From positions 1-50,759 of the forward strand of contig JARFTX010000021.1 in NCBI GenBank assembly GCA_029289265.1: 50,759 bases of DNA, in the 5' to 3' direction. Below are positions 27,580-36,367 of the stretch, one piece after another. The position numbers and the translations under genes are program-made. The stretch is from Gammaproteobacteria bacterium (lineage in GTDB: Bacteria > Pseudomonadota > Gammaproteobacteria > Burkholderiales > Rhodocyclaceae). Below the pieces are notes generated by a model. That model had not been told where the DNA came from and searched no databases. It saw nothing but the letters and a program-made list of their open reading frames with translations. The first letter of the stretch is position 1. Each line of letters begins with the position of its first letter.

Positions 27580-28959
27580 TCAGCACTCCGGGAAGCTCAC
27601 GGCCAGGCCGCCGCGCGAGGTTTCCTTGTACTTGTCGAGCATGTCGCGGCCGGTGTCGCGCATGGTGCGGATCACCTGGTCGAGCGACACCGTGTGGGCG
27701 CCGTCGCCGCGCAGGGCGAGCTGGGCGGCGTTGATGGCCTTGATCGAGGCCATCGCATTTCGCTCGATGCACGGCACCTGGACGAGCCCCCCGACCGGAT
27801 CGCAGGTGAGGCCGAGGTTGTGCTCGAGGCCAATCTCGGCCGCGTTCTCGACCTGTTCGGGGGTGCCGCCCAGCACCTCGGCGAGGCCCGCCGCAGCCAT
27901 CGCACAGGCGGAACCGACCTCACCCTGGCAACCGACTTCGGCACCCGAGATCGAGGCATTCTTCTTGCACAACACGCCGACCGCCGCGGCGGCGAGGAGG
28001 AAGTTCTCCACGTCGCGCTCGCCGGCGCCGGGCATGAACTCCATGTAGTAGTGCAGCACTGCCGGGATGATTCCGGCCGCGCCATTGGTCGGCGCGGTGA
28101 CCACACGGCCGCCGGCGGCGTTTTCCTCGTTCACTGCGAGCGCGTAGAGATTGACCCAATCGAGCGCTGCCATCGTGTCGCTGATCAGGTTGCGGCCGGT
28201 GGCCCGCTCGCTGAGCTTGCGGTGCAGGGCCGCGGCACGGCGGCGCACCTTGAGCCCGCCCGGCAGCACGCCCTCCCGGGCGATGCCGCGCTCGACGCAG
28301 GTGCGCATCACGTCCCAGATGCGCCACAGCGCCGCGCGGGTTTCCGCCTCGCCGCGCCACGCGGACTCGTTGGCGAGCATCAGCGCGCCGATGCTCAAGC
28401 CATGGCGACGGCACTGCTCGAGCAATTCGGCGCCGCTATCGAAAGGATAGGGCACCGCCACCTCGGCCTCGACCGAGGCGCGCGACTGCGCTTGCGCCTC
28501 ATCGACGACGAAACCGCCGCCTACCGAGTAATAGGTGTTCTCGTACACCACGGCTTCGTCGCCATGAGCGGTCAGGCGCATCGCGTTCGGGTGATAGGGC
28601 AGGCTTACCGGCAACAGGCGAAGGTCACGCGACCAGTCGAAGAGCAGCGTGTGGCTGCCGCCGAGCCGGAGTTCGCCGTCGCGCCTGACCCGATCGACCG
28701 CTTCAAGAACGAAATCGGGGTCGACCTCGTCCGGACGCGCGCCCATCAGGCCGACGACCACCGCACGGTCGGTGCCGTGGCCGATGCCGGTCGCCGAAAG
28801 CGATCCGTACAACCTGACCTCGATGCGGCGCACACGGTCGAGCACGCCCTGGCGCGCGAGGGCCGCAACGAAATCGCTGGCTGCGCGCATCGGACCTACC
28901 GTGTGCGAACTGGACGGGCCGATGCCGATCTTGAACAGGTCGAGGACGCTGATGGACAT
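27580..28959 (-). CDS. sdaA: L-serine ammonia-lyase (iron-sulfur type)
   Basis: A 459-residue single-chain serine deaminase that converts L-serine to pyruvate and ammonia with a 4Fe-4S cluster. The N-terminus [13 protein letters not shown] is the family signature. Cluster cysteines occur in [17 protein letters not shown] and the C-terminal segment. It is the first gene of the serine/threonine cassette. It is divergent from a LysR regulator, with two perfect dyads in the 141-bp gap. Confidence 0.96.
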   Translation of the reverse strand: MSISVLDLFKIGIGPSSSHTVGPMRAASDFVAALARQGVLDRVRRIEVRLYGSLSATGIGHGTDRAVVVGLMGARPDEVDPDFVLEAVDRVRRDGELRLGGSHTLLFDWSRDLRLLPVSLPYHPNAMRLTAHGDEAVVYENTYYSVGGGFVVDEAQAQSRASVEAEVAVPYPFDSGAELLEQCRRHGLSIGALMLANESAWRGEAETRAALWRIWDVMRTCVERGIAREGVLPGGLKVRRRAAALHRKLSERATGRNLISDTMAALDWVNLYALAVNEENAAGGRVVTAPTNGAAGIIPAVLHYYMEFMPGAGERDVENFLLAAAAVGVLCKKNASISGAEVGCQGEVGSACAMAAAGLAEVLGGTPEQVENAAEIGLEHNLGLTCDPVGGLVQVPCIERNAMASIKAINAAQLALRGDGAHTVSLDQVIRTMRDTGRDMLDKYKETSRGGLAVSFPEC

Positions 28960-28999
28960 TGCAGGGTTCCGGTCTGGAGGTGTATTGCTTTAATTCCGC

Positions 29000-29017
29000 T
29001 AAGCATCAAAATGCTTA
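29000..29017. promoter_or_regulatory. Dyad 1 in the sdaA-lysR intergenic region (candidate regulator site)
   Basis: Perfect 7-bp inverted repeat TAAGCAT-N4-ATGCTTA, of the size and T...A form of LysR-type binding sites. It lies 41 bp upstream of the sdaA start and so could control the catabolic operon. Confidence 0.55.
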
Positions 29018-29082
29018 TCGATCCATAAGTCGAATTTTCCAGTGGAGCCTGCGGACGTTCAATCGATAGTTTTTCATCTTAT

Positions 29083-29099
29083 GTTTAGTTTCACTAAAC
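29083..29099. promoter_or_regulatory. Dyad 2 abutting the lysR start codon (candidate autoregulatory site)
   Basis: Perfect 7-bp inverted repeat GTTTAGT-N3-ACTAAAC ending 1 bp before the ATG of the LysR gene. It occupies the place where a Shine-Dalgarno would be, so it may act as an operator over a very short or absent leader, or form a small hairpin in the mRNA. Confidence 0.5.
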
Positions 29100-29100
29100 C

Positions 29101-30042
29101 ATGACCCAGGCCACGCCGTCTCAGATCCACACCCGGCTGCGCGTCTTCCTCGCCGTAGCCCGCCACCTGTCCTTCACCCGCGCAGGGGAAGAGCTGCACA
29201 TCACCACCGGCGCGGTGAGCCAGCAGATCAAACTGCTCGAGAACTGGCTTGGTCAACGCCTGTTCCGCCGCCTGCCGCGCCGGCTGGAGCTGACCGATGC
29301 CGGCAACCGGCTACTCGCCGCGGTCGATCCGGCCTATGCCGCGGTGGAACTGGCCATCGGCCGCCTGCGCGGCGGCGCGTTGAGCGGCGTGGTGCGGGTG
29401 CGCACCCTGCCCTCCTTCCTCGCCACCTGGCTGGTGCCGCGCCTGCCACGGCTGATGGCGCGCTATCCGCAGATCGAACTGCAGGTCGAGGCCGAGGACA
29501 GCACCTATTCGCTGCGCGACGGCGAGTTCGACCTCGCCATCGACCTCAACGACGGCACCTACCCCGGCTTCCAGAGCACGGTACTGCTGGAGGAGGAAAT
29601 CTTCCCGGTGTGCTCGCCGCACCTGCTCGAAGGCCGCCCGCCGCTGCGCGTGCCCGACGACCTGTGCCATTACCCGCTGCTGCACGACATGACGGCCTGG
29701 CGCGGCAGTCCGCCCTACGCCGAATGGGAGCGCTATCTGAAGGCCATCGGGGCGGCGCAGATCGAGGTGCGCCGCGGCTACATGTTCAACCGCAACCACA
29801 TCACCATGCAGTGCGCCATAGCCGGCATGGGGGTGGCGATCGCCCGCCGCACGCTGATCACCGACGAACTCGCCAGCGGCAGGCTGATGGCGCCGTTCGA
29901 ACAGACAGTGGCCACCGGCAAGCGCTACTGCCTGGTGTACTCGGCCGGCGCACTCGCAGACCCCCGCGTCGCCACTGTCCACGACTGGCTCGTCAGCGAA
30001 GCACGCGGTCTCAGCCCGTCATCGGTCGCGGCGGCCACGTGA
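29101..30042 (+). CDS. LysR-family regulator (GcvA-like), likely of the serine/threonine cassette
   Basis: A 313-residue regulator. The N-terminal helix-turn-helix region reads Phe-Leu-Ala-Val-Ala-Arg-His-Leu-Ser-Phe-Thr-Arg-Ala-Gly-Glu-Glu-Leu-His-Ile-Thr-, continuing Thr-Gly-Ala-Val-Ser-Gln-Gln-Ile-Lys-Leu-Leu-Glu. The effector domain (about 95-300) has Gly-Glu-Phe-Asp-Leu-Ala-Ile-Asp and Tyr-Pro-Leu-Leu-His-Asp, as in the GcvA subgroup. The position divergent from sdaA-sstT-ltaE suggests it responds to serine, threonine or glycine; this is inference. No Shine-Dalgarno is visible before the ATG. Confidence 0.9.
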   Translation: MTQATPSQIHTRLRVFLAVARHLSFTRAGEELHITTGAVSQQIKLLENWLGQRLFRRLPRRLELTDAGNRLLAAVDPAYAAVELAIGRLRGGALSGVVRVRTLPSFLATWLVPRLPRLMARYPQIELQVEAEDSTYSLRDGEFDLAIDLNDGTYPGFQSTVLLEEEIFPVCSPHLLEGRPPLRVPDDLCHYPLLHDMTAWRGSPPYAEWERYLKAIGAAQIEVRRGYMFNRNHITMQCAIAGMGVAIARRTLITDELASGRLMAPFEQTVATGKRYCLVYSAGALADPRVATVHDWLVSEARGLSPSSVAAAT

Positions 30043-30182
30043 CCAACCTGGGCGGCGACGCACGCCTTCACGCCCGCGGTGCAGGCATCGGACTCGGGGC
30101 GCCATCGAAAGTGAAGCAGGGTCGTCCGCACCCCGCTCAATGACAGCAGCGTCAGAAGAACGTCGGAAGCGGGCGCTGAAAG

Positions 30183-30216
30183 GCACTTAGCCCAGCTCGG
30201 TGGCTGGGCTAAGTGC
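30183..30216 (-). terminator. Terminator hairpin of tRNA-Phe
   Basis: Perfect 13-bp inverted repeat (GCACTTAGCCCAG and its complement) with an 8-nt loop, 12 bp past the tRNA 3' end. On the minus strand the hairpin is followed by CTTTCAG, a weak U-run. Confidence 0.75.
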
Positions 30217-30227
30217 TTGAATCCCGA

Positions 30228-30303
<76 letters not shown>

Positions 30304-30315
30304 GGGAGAGCGCGC

Positions 30316-30343
30316 ATTATAGCCAATCGGGCGAAGGCGTCAA
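30316..30343 (-). promoter_or_regulatory. Sigma-70 promoter of tRNA-Phe
   Basis: Minus-strand TTGACG, 16-bp spacer, TATAAT. The -10 ends 12 bp before the tRNA 5' end. It is the best-matching sigma-70 promoter in the window, followed by a GC-rich GCGCGC stretch like a stringent-response discriminator. Confidence 0.85.
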
Positions 30344-30490
30344 ACAGATTTGCATCGACGAATCGCGTCGGCGGCTTCCCGACGATGCATCCGTCTTGGG
30401 CGCTCGGCCCATGCCGGGTGTGAGCGGGCTTGGCCGCCAGCCGCGCGCCCGGGGCGACTCGGCCCGCTGACTCGGCGCACGCAGGGCCGT

Positions 30491-31984
30491 CTACTCGAGC
30501 GCGCGCAAGGCCTCGGGGGCCGCGTTCGAGACCGGCAGCGAGGCCATCACGCCGCGCGGGAACAACACCTGGGCGATCGTGCCCTGCCCGGCCGGATTGG
30601 GGTTGAGACTGACCGTCGCACGATGGAGCTCGGCGATCTCGCGCACGATCGGCAGCCCCAGGCCGGAACCGTCCTCACCGCTGCCCAGGACGCGGTAGAA
30701 ACGCTCGAACACCAGCTCGCGATCGGACTCCGGGATGCCGACGCCGGTGTCCTCGACCTCCAGGATGATCGCCCCGGCGACACGAGTTCGGGCCGTCACG
30801 CTGCCGCTGCGCGGTGTGTACTTGATCGCGTTGTCGATCAGATTCTTCGCCATCTCCCGCAACAGCACCGCATTGCCTTCCACGACCAACTGCTGGCCGC
30901 AGGCCTCGACGCCAAGGTCGATATCCTTGGCGAGAGCGCGCGGAAAGAGTTCCAGGGCGACGTCGCGCACCAGTGCCTCGAGATCGACCTGTTCGACCGC
31001 GTAGACCTTCTCGAAGCTCGACTCGGCGCGTGCGAGCGAGAGCAGCTGGCTGATGAGGTGGCTCGCCCGATCGGCGCTGTCTGCGATGTGCTTGAGCGAC
31101 CGGAGCAACTGCTCGGGGTCGGTCTCCTGCATGGCCAGTTCGGTCTGCATCTTGAGTCCGGTGAGCGGGGTGCGCATCTGATGCGCTGCGTCGGCGATGA
31201 AGCGCTGCTGCGCCTGAAGATTCTCCTCGAGCCGGGCCATCATGTCGTTGAAGGAGACGATCAGCGGCCTGACCTCTTCGGGCACGCTGGCTGGGGCGAT
31301 CGGCGACAGGTCGGTGGGGCGGCGGCGCCGGATGCGACTCTGCAGGCGATTGAGCGGCGCGATGCCGCGCGTGAGCCCGACCCAGACCAGGATGACCGCC
31401 AGCGGGATGATCGCGAACTGCGGCAACAGCACGCCGGTGACGACCCTCGAGGCGAGATCGCTGCGCTTGTTGCGGGTTTCGGCCACCTGCACCAGCACCA
31501 GCGGCGTGCCGGGGTCGGAGCCGGTGCGCAGGAACTGATACGCGACCCTCACCTGCTCGCCGTGGATGTAGTCGTCGCGGTAGTGGATCTCCTCCGGGAT
31601 CACGATCATCGGCGGGCTGGAGCGTGCAATCTCCGCGTCGCCGGTCACCAGGGGACCGTCGTCGAGGGCGACCTGGTAGTACACGGTGTCGTCCTGGTCC
31701 GAACGAAACAGTGCGCGAGGCGGCGCGGGGAAATCGACGCGGACCTCCCCCTCCTGGAATGCAACCAGCCGCGCCAGCGCGCGCACGCTCTCGGCAAGCG
31801 CCAGATCGTAAGGCTGGTTGGCGATGTTGTCGGCGACGTTGTGCGTGACGATGATGGAGATCGGCCACAGAAACAGCAGCGGCGCGAGCATCCAGTCCAG
31901 AATCTCGCCGAACAGCGAGTTGGGGGGCGCACTCGGCCCCTTCGCTGCCGCCGTCCGATCAGGCTTTCGCCGCCTGCGCAGCAT
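30491..31984 (-). CDS. Sensor histidine kinase (QseC/TctE-like)
   Basis: A 497-residue inner-membrane kinase. TM1 is at about 32-48, followed by a periplasmic sensor of about 140 residues of the two-component sensor N-terminal type, TM2 at about 183-205, then HAMP. The phosphoacceptor is His268 in Ala-Ala-His-Gln-Met-Arg-Thr-Pro-Leu. The ATPase has the N box Asn-Leu-Ile-Asp-Asn-Ala-Ile-Lys-Tyr-Thr-Pro, Asp-Thr-Gly-Val-Gly-Ile and Gly-Ser-Gly-Leu-Gly-Leu (written here Gly-Glu-Asp-Gly-Ser-Gly-Leu-Gly-Leu). Its start overlaps the upstream response regulator gene by 26 bp. The ligand is unknown; TctE relatives sense carboxylates and QseC relatives other signals. Confidence 0.92.
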   Translation of the reverse strand: MLRRRRKPDRTAAAKGPSAPPNSLFGEILDWMLAPLLFLWPISIIVTHNVADNIANQPYDLALAESVRALARLVAFQEGEVRVDFPAPPRALFRSDQDDTVYYQVALDDGPLVTGDAEIARSSPPMIVIPEEIHYRDDYIHGEQVRVAYQFLRTGSDPGTPLVLVQVAETRNKRSDLASRVVTGVLLPQFAIIPLAVILVWVGLTRGIAPLNRLQSRIRRRRPTDLSPIAPASVPEEVRPLIVSFNDMMARLEENLQAQQRFIADAAHQMRTPLTGLKMQTELAMQETDPEQLLRSLKHIADSADRASHLISQLLSLARAESSFEKVYAVEQVDLEALVRDVALELFPRALAKDIDLGVEACGQQLVVEGNAVLLREMAKNLIDNAIKYTPRSGSVTARTRVAGAIILEVEDTGVGIPESDRELVFERFYRVLGSGEDGSGLGLPIVREIAELHRATVSLNPNPAGQGTIAQVLFPRGVMASLPVSNAAPEALRALE

Positions 31985-32645
31985 CCGGGCTTTCCAGGCA
32001 ATAGCCGAGACCGCGCACGGTCACGATACGCAAGCCGCTGTCCTCGAGTTTCTTGCGCAGGCGATGGACATAGACCTCGATCGCGTTGCTCGATACCTCC
32101 TCGCCCCAGCCGCACAGGTGATCGACCAGTTGGTCCTTGCTGACCAGCCGCCCGACTCGCAGGAGCAGCACTTCGAGCAGGCCGATCTCCCTCGCCGAGA
32201 ACTCGACCAGCTGACCGTTGATCTTGACCACTCGGTCCGCCTGATCGTAGCTCAAGCTGCCGATCTCGATGCAGCGCGGCTGGCCTGTGCCCCGCCGTGT
32301 CAGGGCGCGCACGCGCGCTTCCAGTTCGGGCAGCGCGAACGGCTTGGTGAGGTAGTCGTCGGCCCCGGCGTCGAGCCCGCGCACCCGCTCCTCGACGCCA
32401 TCCTGAGCCGTGAGAATCAGCACCGGCATGGCGGACTTGCGCCCACGCAGACGCTTCAGCACGTCGATCCCCGGTACCTTGGGCAGCCCGAGATCGAGGA
32501 TCACCAGATCGTAGGACTGCGAAACCAGCGCCACATCCGCCTCGGCCCCCGAGGCGACATGGTCGACGGCGTAACCACCACGCCTGAGGGCGCGTCCCAG
32601 CCCATCTGCGATGACTGGATCGTCTTCAGCGAGAAGAATCCTCAT
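31959..32645 (-). CDS. OmpR-family response regulator (QseB/TctD-like)
   Basis: A 228-residue two-domain regulator. The receiver has Glu7-Asp8-Asp9, phosphoacceptor Asp51 and Leu-Thr-Lys-Pro-Phe. The winged helix ends Ser-Asn-Ala-Ile-Glu-Val-Tyr-Val-His-Arg-Leu-Arg-Lys-Lys-Leu and Val-Arg-Gly-Leu-Gly-Tyr-Cys-Leu. ATG 32645 is chosen over the upstream in-frame ATG (32696) because it starts with the standard Met-Arg-Ile-Leu-Leu-Ala-Glu-Asp-Asp. A CTTAC direct repeat just upstream suggests autoregulation. It is the first gene of the pair and overlaps the kinase gene. Confidence 0.92.
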   Translation of the reverse strand: MRILLAEDDPVIADGLGRALRRGGYAVDHVASGAEADVALVSQSYDLVILDLGLPKVPGIDVLKRLRGRKSAMPVLILTAQDGVEERVRGLDAGADDYLTKPFALPELEARVRALTRRGTGQPRCIEIGSLSYDQADRVVKINGQLVEFSAREIGLLEVLLLRVGRLVSKDQLVDHLCGWGEEVSSNAIEVYVHRLRKKLEDSGLRIVTVRGLGYCLESPDAAQAAKA

Positions 32646-32657
32646 GAGGACCCGAAT

Positions 32658-32673
32658 GTAAGTCGGTCGTAAG
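32658..32673 (-). promoter_or_regulatory. CTTAC-N6-CTTAC direct repeat (candidate response-regulator box)
   Basis: Two CTTAC half-sites 11 bp apart on the minus strand, 12 bp upstream of the response regulator ATG. The pattern is one base per half-site away from the CTTAA-N6-CTTAA type box known for QseB/PmrA regulators. Position suggests autoregulation. Confidence 0.55.
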
Positions 32674-32929
32674 CGAGCTCCGCTAAAGTGGAACACGCCC
32701 CATTCTCTGGGCCCAGGACTTCGGGTGTGCCGAAAAGCACGCCCGGTAGCGTCGTGCGCCCCTCCCCTTCGGCCCCTTGCGAGCCGACGGCAAGCTTAAC
32801 GCATTTACCCATCCCCTGCGAAGGGCCGATGCGCGCGCTCGCGTCGATCGGCAACCGAATCGCCCATGGCATTCGCACCGGCAAAGGGTAAGCAGGCGGC
32901 TGCGAGGCGCCCTCTTGCGGAGCGCCTCC

Positions 32930-32963
32930 GAAAAAGCCACGGCCCCGCCGAGGCGGGGCCGTG
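32930..32963 (-). terminator. Rho-independent terminator of groESL
   Basis: A 12-bp stem (CACGGCCCCGCC and its complement at 32938-32963) is followed on the minus strand by GCTTTTTCGG. It lies 41 bp after the groEL stop. This is a classic intrinsic terminator. Confidence 0.88.
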
Positions 32964-33004
32964 CAGTTTGGCCACTAAGGGCCAAAGCGGTCAGCGACCG
33001 GACA

Positions 33005-34660
<1,656 letters not shown>

Positions 34661-34698
34661 TTACTCCTTGAATTCGTTATTCGGCGAAGGGTGAAGGC

Positions 34699-34989
34699 TC
34701 AGCCTTCGACGACGCCCATGATGTCTTCTTCGCGCATGACGAGCAGTTCCTCGCCCTCGACCTTCACGGTCTGGCCGGCGTACTTGCCGAACAGGACCTT
34801 GTCGCCGGCCTTGACCGCCATCGGCCGGACCTTGCCGTCCTCGAGAATCTTGCCATTGCCGACGGCAATCACTTCACCCTGGTCGGGCTTCTCGCCGGCG
34901 GAATCGGGAATGACGATGCCACTGGCGGTCTTGCGCTCGGCTTCAAGGCGCTTCACGATCACGCGATCATGCAAGGGACGGATCTTCAT
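34699..34989 (-). CDS. groS: Co-chaperonin GroES (Hsp10)
   Basis: A 96-residue lid for GroEL. The N-terminus [14 protein letters not shown] and the mobile loop [12 protein letters not shown] are canonical. [10 protein letters not shown] follows. A GAGGAG lies 9-12 nt before the ATG. First gene of the operon; the promoter and CIRCE are about 100 bp upstream. Confidence 0.99.
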   Translation of the reverse strand: MKIRPLHDRVIVKRLEAERKTASGIVIPDSAGEKPDQGEVIAVGNGKILEDGKVRPMAVKAGDKVLFGKYAGQTVKVEGEELLVMREEDIMGVVEG

Positions 34990-35088
34990 CGAGCTAACTC
35001 CTCTTCTATCGGATTCGATACTGACGGGTGCGGGCTCGCGGCCCGCATCGGGTTCTTGACTGAGAGCCGGACGCGAGCGACACGGCCG

Positions 35089-35115
35089 TTAGCACTCACT
35101 GCCAACGAGTGCTAA
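35089..35115. promoter_or_regulatory. CIRCE operator (HrcA binding site) of groESL
   Basis: TTAGCACTC-N9-GAGTGCTAA is a perfect match to the CIRCE consensus. It lies directly downstream of the -10 element, about 100 bp before groES, so HrcA bound here would block transcription start. Confidence 0.97.
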
Positions 35116-35144
35116 TAATAGGGACGGCCTCCCGCGATTTCAAG
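35115..35144 (-). promoter_or_regulatory. groESL promoter, possible sigma-70/sigma-32 overlap
   Basis: On the minus strand TTGAAA (35138-35143), a 17-bp spacer and TATTAT (35115-35120) form a sigma-70-like promoter. The same DNA reads CTTGAAA-N14-CCCTATTAT, close to the sigma-32 consensus CTTGAAA-N13..15-CCCCATnT. Dual control by HrcA and a heat-shock sigma factor is therefore possible. Confidence 0.75.
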
Positions 35145-35333
35145 GCGCCCCACGACGAAAAAATTTCGGCCGGCGCCACATCGGGCTCGGTCAGGGCAAA
35201 CCACGACCACAGGTGCGCCGGCCACAGGGAACCGGGCCGGTCGCACCCGTATTGCCGCGAAGGCACGCAAGCAGGGCGATTGCTCGCGGATTCGGGAGAG
35301 CCTTCGCAACGGCTGATGGGCGGCAGGTCTCGA

Positions 35334-35753
35334 TCACGGGGTCCAGACACCCACACCGCAGTCGACAGCGGCGCGCTGCAAAGCCTTGTCCCTCGTCGCG
35401 AGCGGCAACCCGGTGGCCAGTGCGGCGTCGAGGTAGAGCGCGTCGTACGCGGTGAGCCCATGGCGCAGCGCGACTGCATGCAGTTCGAAGGGCGATGCCT
35501 GCGAGTCGTGCAGACGCACCGGCAGCGCCTGAACCAAGCGCAGCAGTTTGACGCTCTCGCCGGGACTCAATCGCTCTCGTCGTTCCAGAGCCAGCAGGAC
35601 GTTGAGCACCTCGACGTGCCACCAGCGAGGGGCCACCGCGAACCGGCCGACCAGTCCGTCCAGCGCGGCCTCGGTGTAATCGTCGGCCTGACGCTCGAAC
35701 AACCACGCGACGCTCACCGAACAGTCGACGACGAAGATCCCTCCAGCCACCAT
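35334..35753 (-). CDS. PIN-domain toxin (VapC family)
   Basis: A 139-residue PIN-fold ribonuclease. The expected acidic residues are visible: Asp in Phe-Val-Val-Asp-Cys-Ser near the N-terminus, Glu in Trp-His-Val-Glu-Val-Leu-Asn (about 47), and Asp in Ala-Tyr-Asp-Ala-Leu-Tyr-Leu-Asp and Thr-Arg-Asp-Lys-Ala-Leu. VapC toxins cut RNA, often initiator tRNA or rRNA loops; the target here is unknown. ATG 35753 overlaps the antitoxin stop (TGATG), the usual coupling of antitoxin and toxin. An in-frame GTG one codon upstream is the alternative. Intact, so probably functional. Confidence 0.88.
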   Translation of the reverse strand: MVAGGIFVVDCSVSVAWLFERQADDYTEAALDGLVGRFAVAPRWWHVEVLNVLLALERRERLSPGESVKLLRLVQALPVRLHDSQASPFELHAVALRHGLTAYDALYLDAALATGLPLATRDKALQRAAVDCGVGVWTP

Positions 35754-35995
35754 CACCGCCGGCCTTCGGCGACCAGCTCGTCGATATCGAACGTCTCGAC
35801 CGCGTTCGCACGCCGAAAGGCCCGCAGGGCGGAAACGGCCTGAAGGGTCTGATCCTGGGCCGCGTCGCCCTCGGGTGGGCGAATCTCGGCGATGGGCTTG
35901 CCGCGCCGGGTCAATACGACGACCTCACCCTTGGCTGCCGATTGGGCGAGTTTCCCGAGATGGGCCTTGGCTTCGAAGATTCCTACGGTGATCAC
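35753..35995 (-). CDS. Phd/YefM-type antitoxin
   Basis: About 80 residues from GTG 35995. The N-terminal motif Val-Gly-Ile-Phe-Glu-Ala-Lys-Ala-His-Leu-Gly-Lys-Leu and Val-Val-Leu-Thr-Arg-Arg-Gly-Lys-Pro-Ile-Ala-Glu-Ile are typical of Phd/YefM DNA-binding antitoxins. The C-terminus would wrap the toxin. GTG 35995 is preferred because an AGGA lies 8 nt upstream and the protein then starts as the family does; a TTG at 36016 would add seven residues. It would repress its own operon together with the PIN toxin. Confidence 0.85.
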   Translation of the reverse strand: MITVGIFEAKAHLGKLAQSAAKGEVVVLTRRGKPIAEIRPPEGDAAQDQTLQAVSALRAFRRANAVETFDIDELVAEGRR

Positions 35996-36031
35996 GTCAT
36001 CGATCCTGTTGAACAATCCTGTTCACTCTAG

Positions 36032-36254
36032 CCGTCCATACGATGGGCAGCAAGCACGGCGGACCACCGGTTACGCGCGCCGGAGGACCTGCTCCATCAC
36101 ACGCTGATCCACAGCGAAGTCTGCCTGGTGGGCTGGCGCGACTGGATGCGGCTGCATCGCAAGGTGCCGCCGGACATCCCGCGCCGACCTGCCCAAGGTC
36201 AGCAGCTTCCAGGACTGGCTGTTCGACCAGCTCGAGAGGGATGGATCCTATTGA
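36032..36254 (+). pseudogene. Remnant of a LysR-type regulator gene (GcvA-like), 5' part and an internal segment missing
   Basis: One frame from 36032 encodes Leu-Arg-Ala-Pro-Glu-Asp-Leu-Leu-His-His-Thr-Leu-Ile-His and Val-Gly-Trp-Arg-Asp-Trp-Met-Arg-Leu-His, typical of the middle of GcvA-like effector domains. From 36186 a different frame encodes Asp-Leu-Pro-Lys-Val-Ser-Ser-Phe-Gln-Asp-Trp-Leu-Phe-Asp-Gln-Leu-Glu and a TGA, typical of the very C-terminus. About 100 intervening residues and the whole DNA-binding part are gone. The toxin-antitoxin pair lies where the 5' end would be. A whole gene is excluded by the frame change and missing parts. Confidence 0.75.
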
Positions 36255-36367
36255 TGCTCGAGCTTCCAGTCGGCCCATACCCAGACGCCAAGGCAGCGTA
36301 GAGCGAGAGATGGGGCTCGTCGATCACCGCTGCCGTCGACAACGGCGAGGGCCCGACAGGCAAACGC

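Larger units (their letters stand above)
32646..33004. other. 359-bp intergenic region between the two-component operon and groEL
   Basis: Holds the CTTAC direct repeat (32658-32673) and the groEL terminator (32930-32963). The middle, about 32680-32925, has short open frames on both strands but none with a ribosome site or family-like sequence; I see no gene or RNA in it. Confidence 0.6.
34990..35333. other. 344-bp region holding the groESL control elements
   Basis: Contains the groESL leader (34990-35088), CIRCE (35089-35115) and the promoter (35115-35144). The rest, 35145-35333, lies downstream of the PIN toxin gene; I see no gene or clear terminator in it. Confidence 0.6.
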
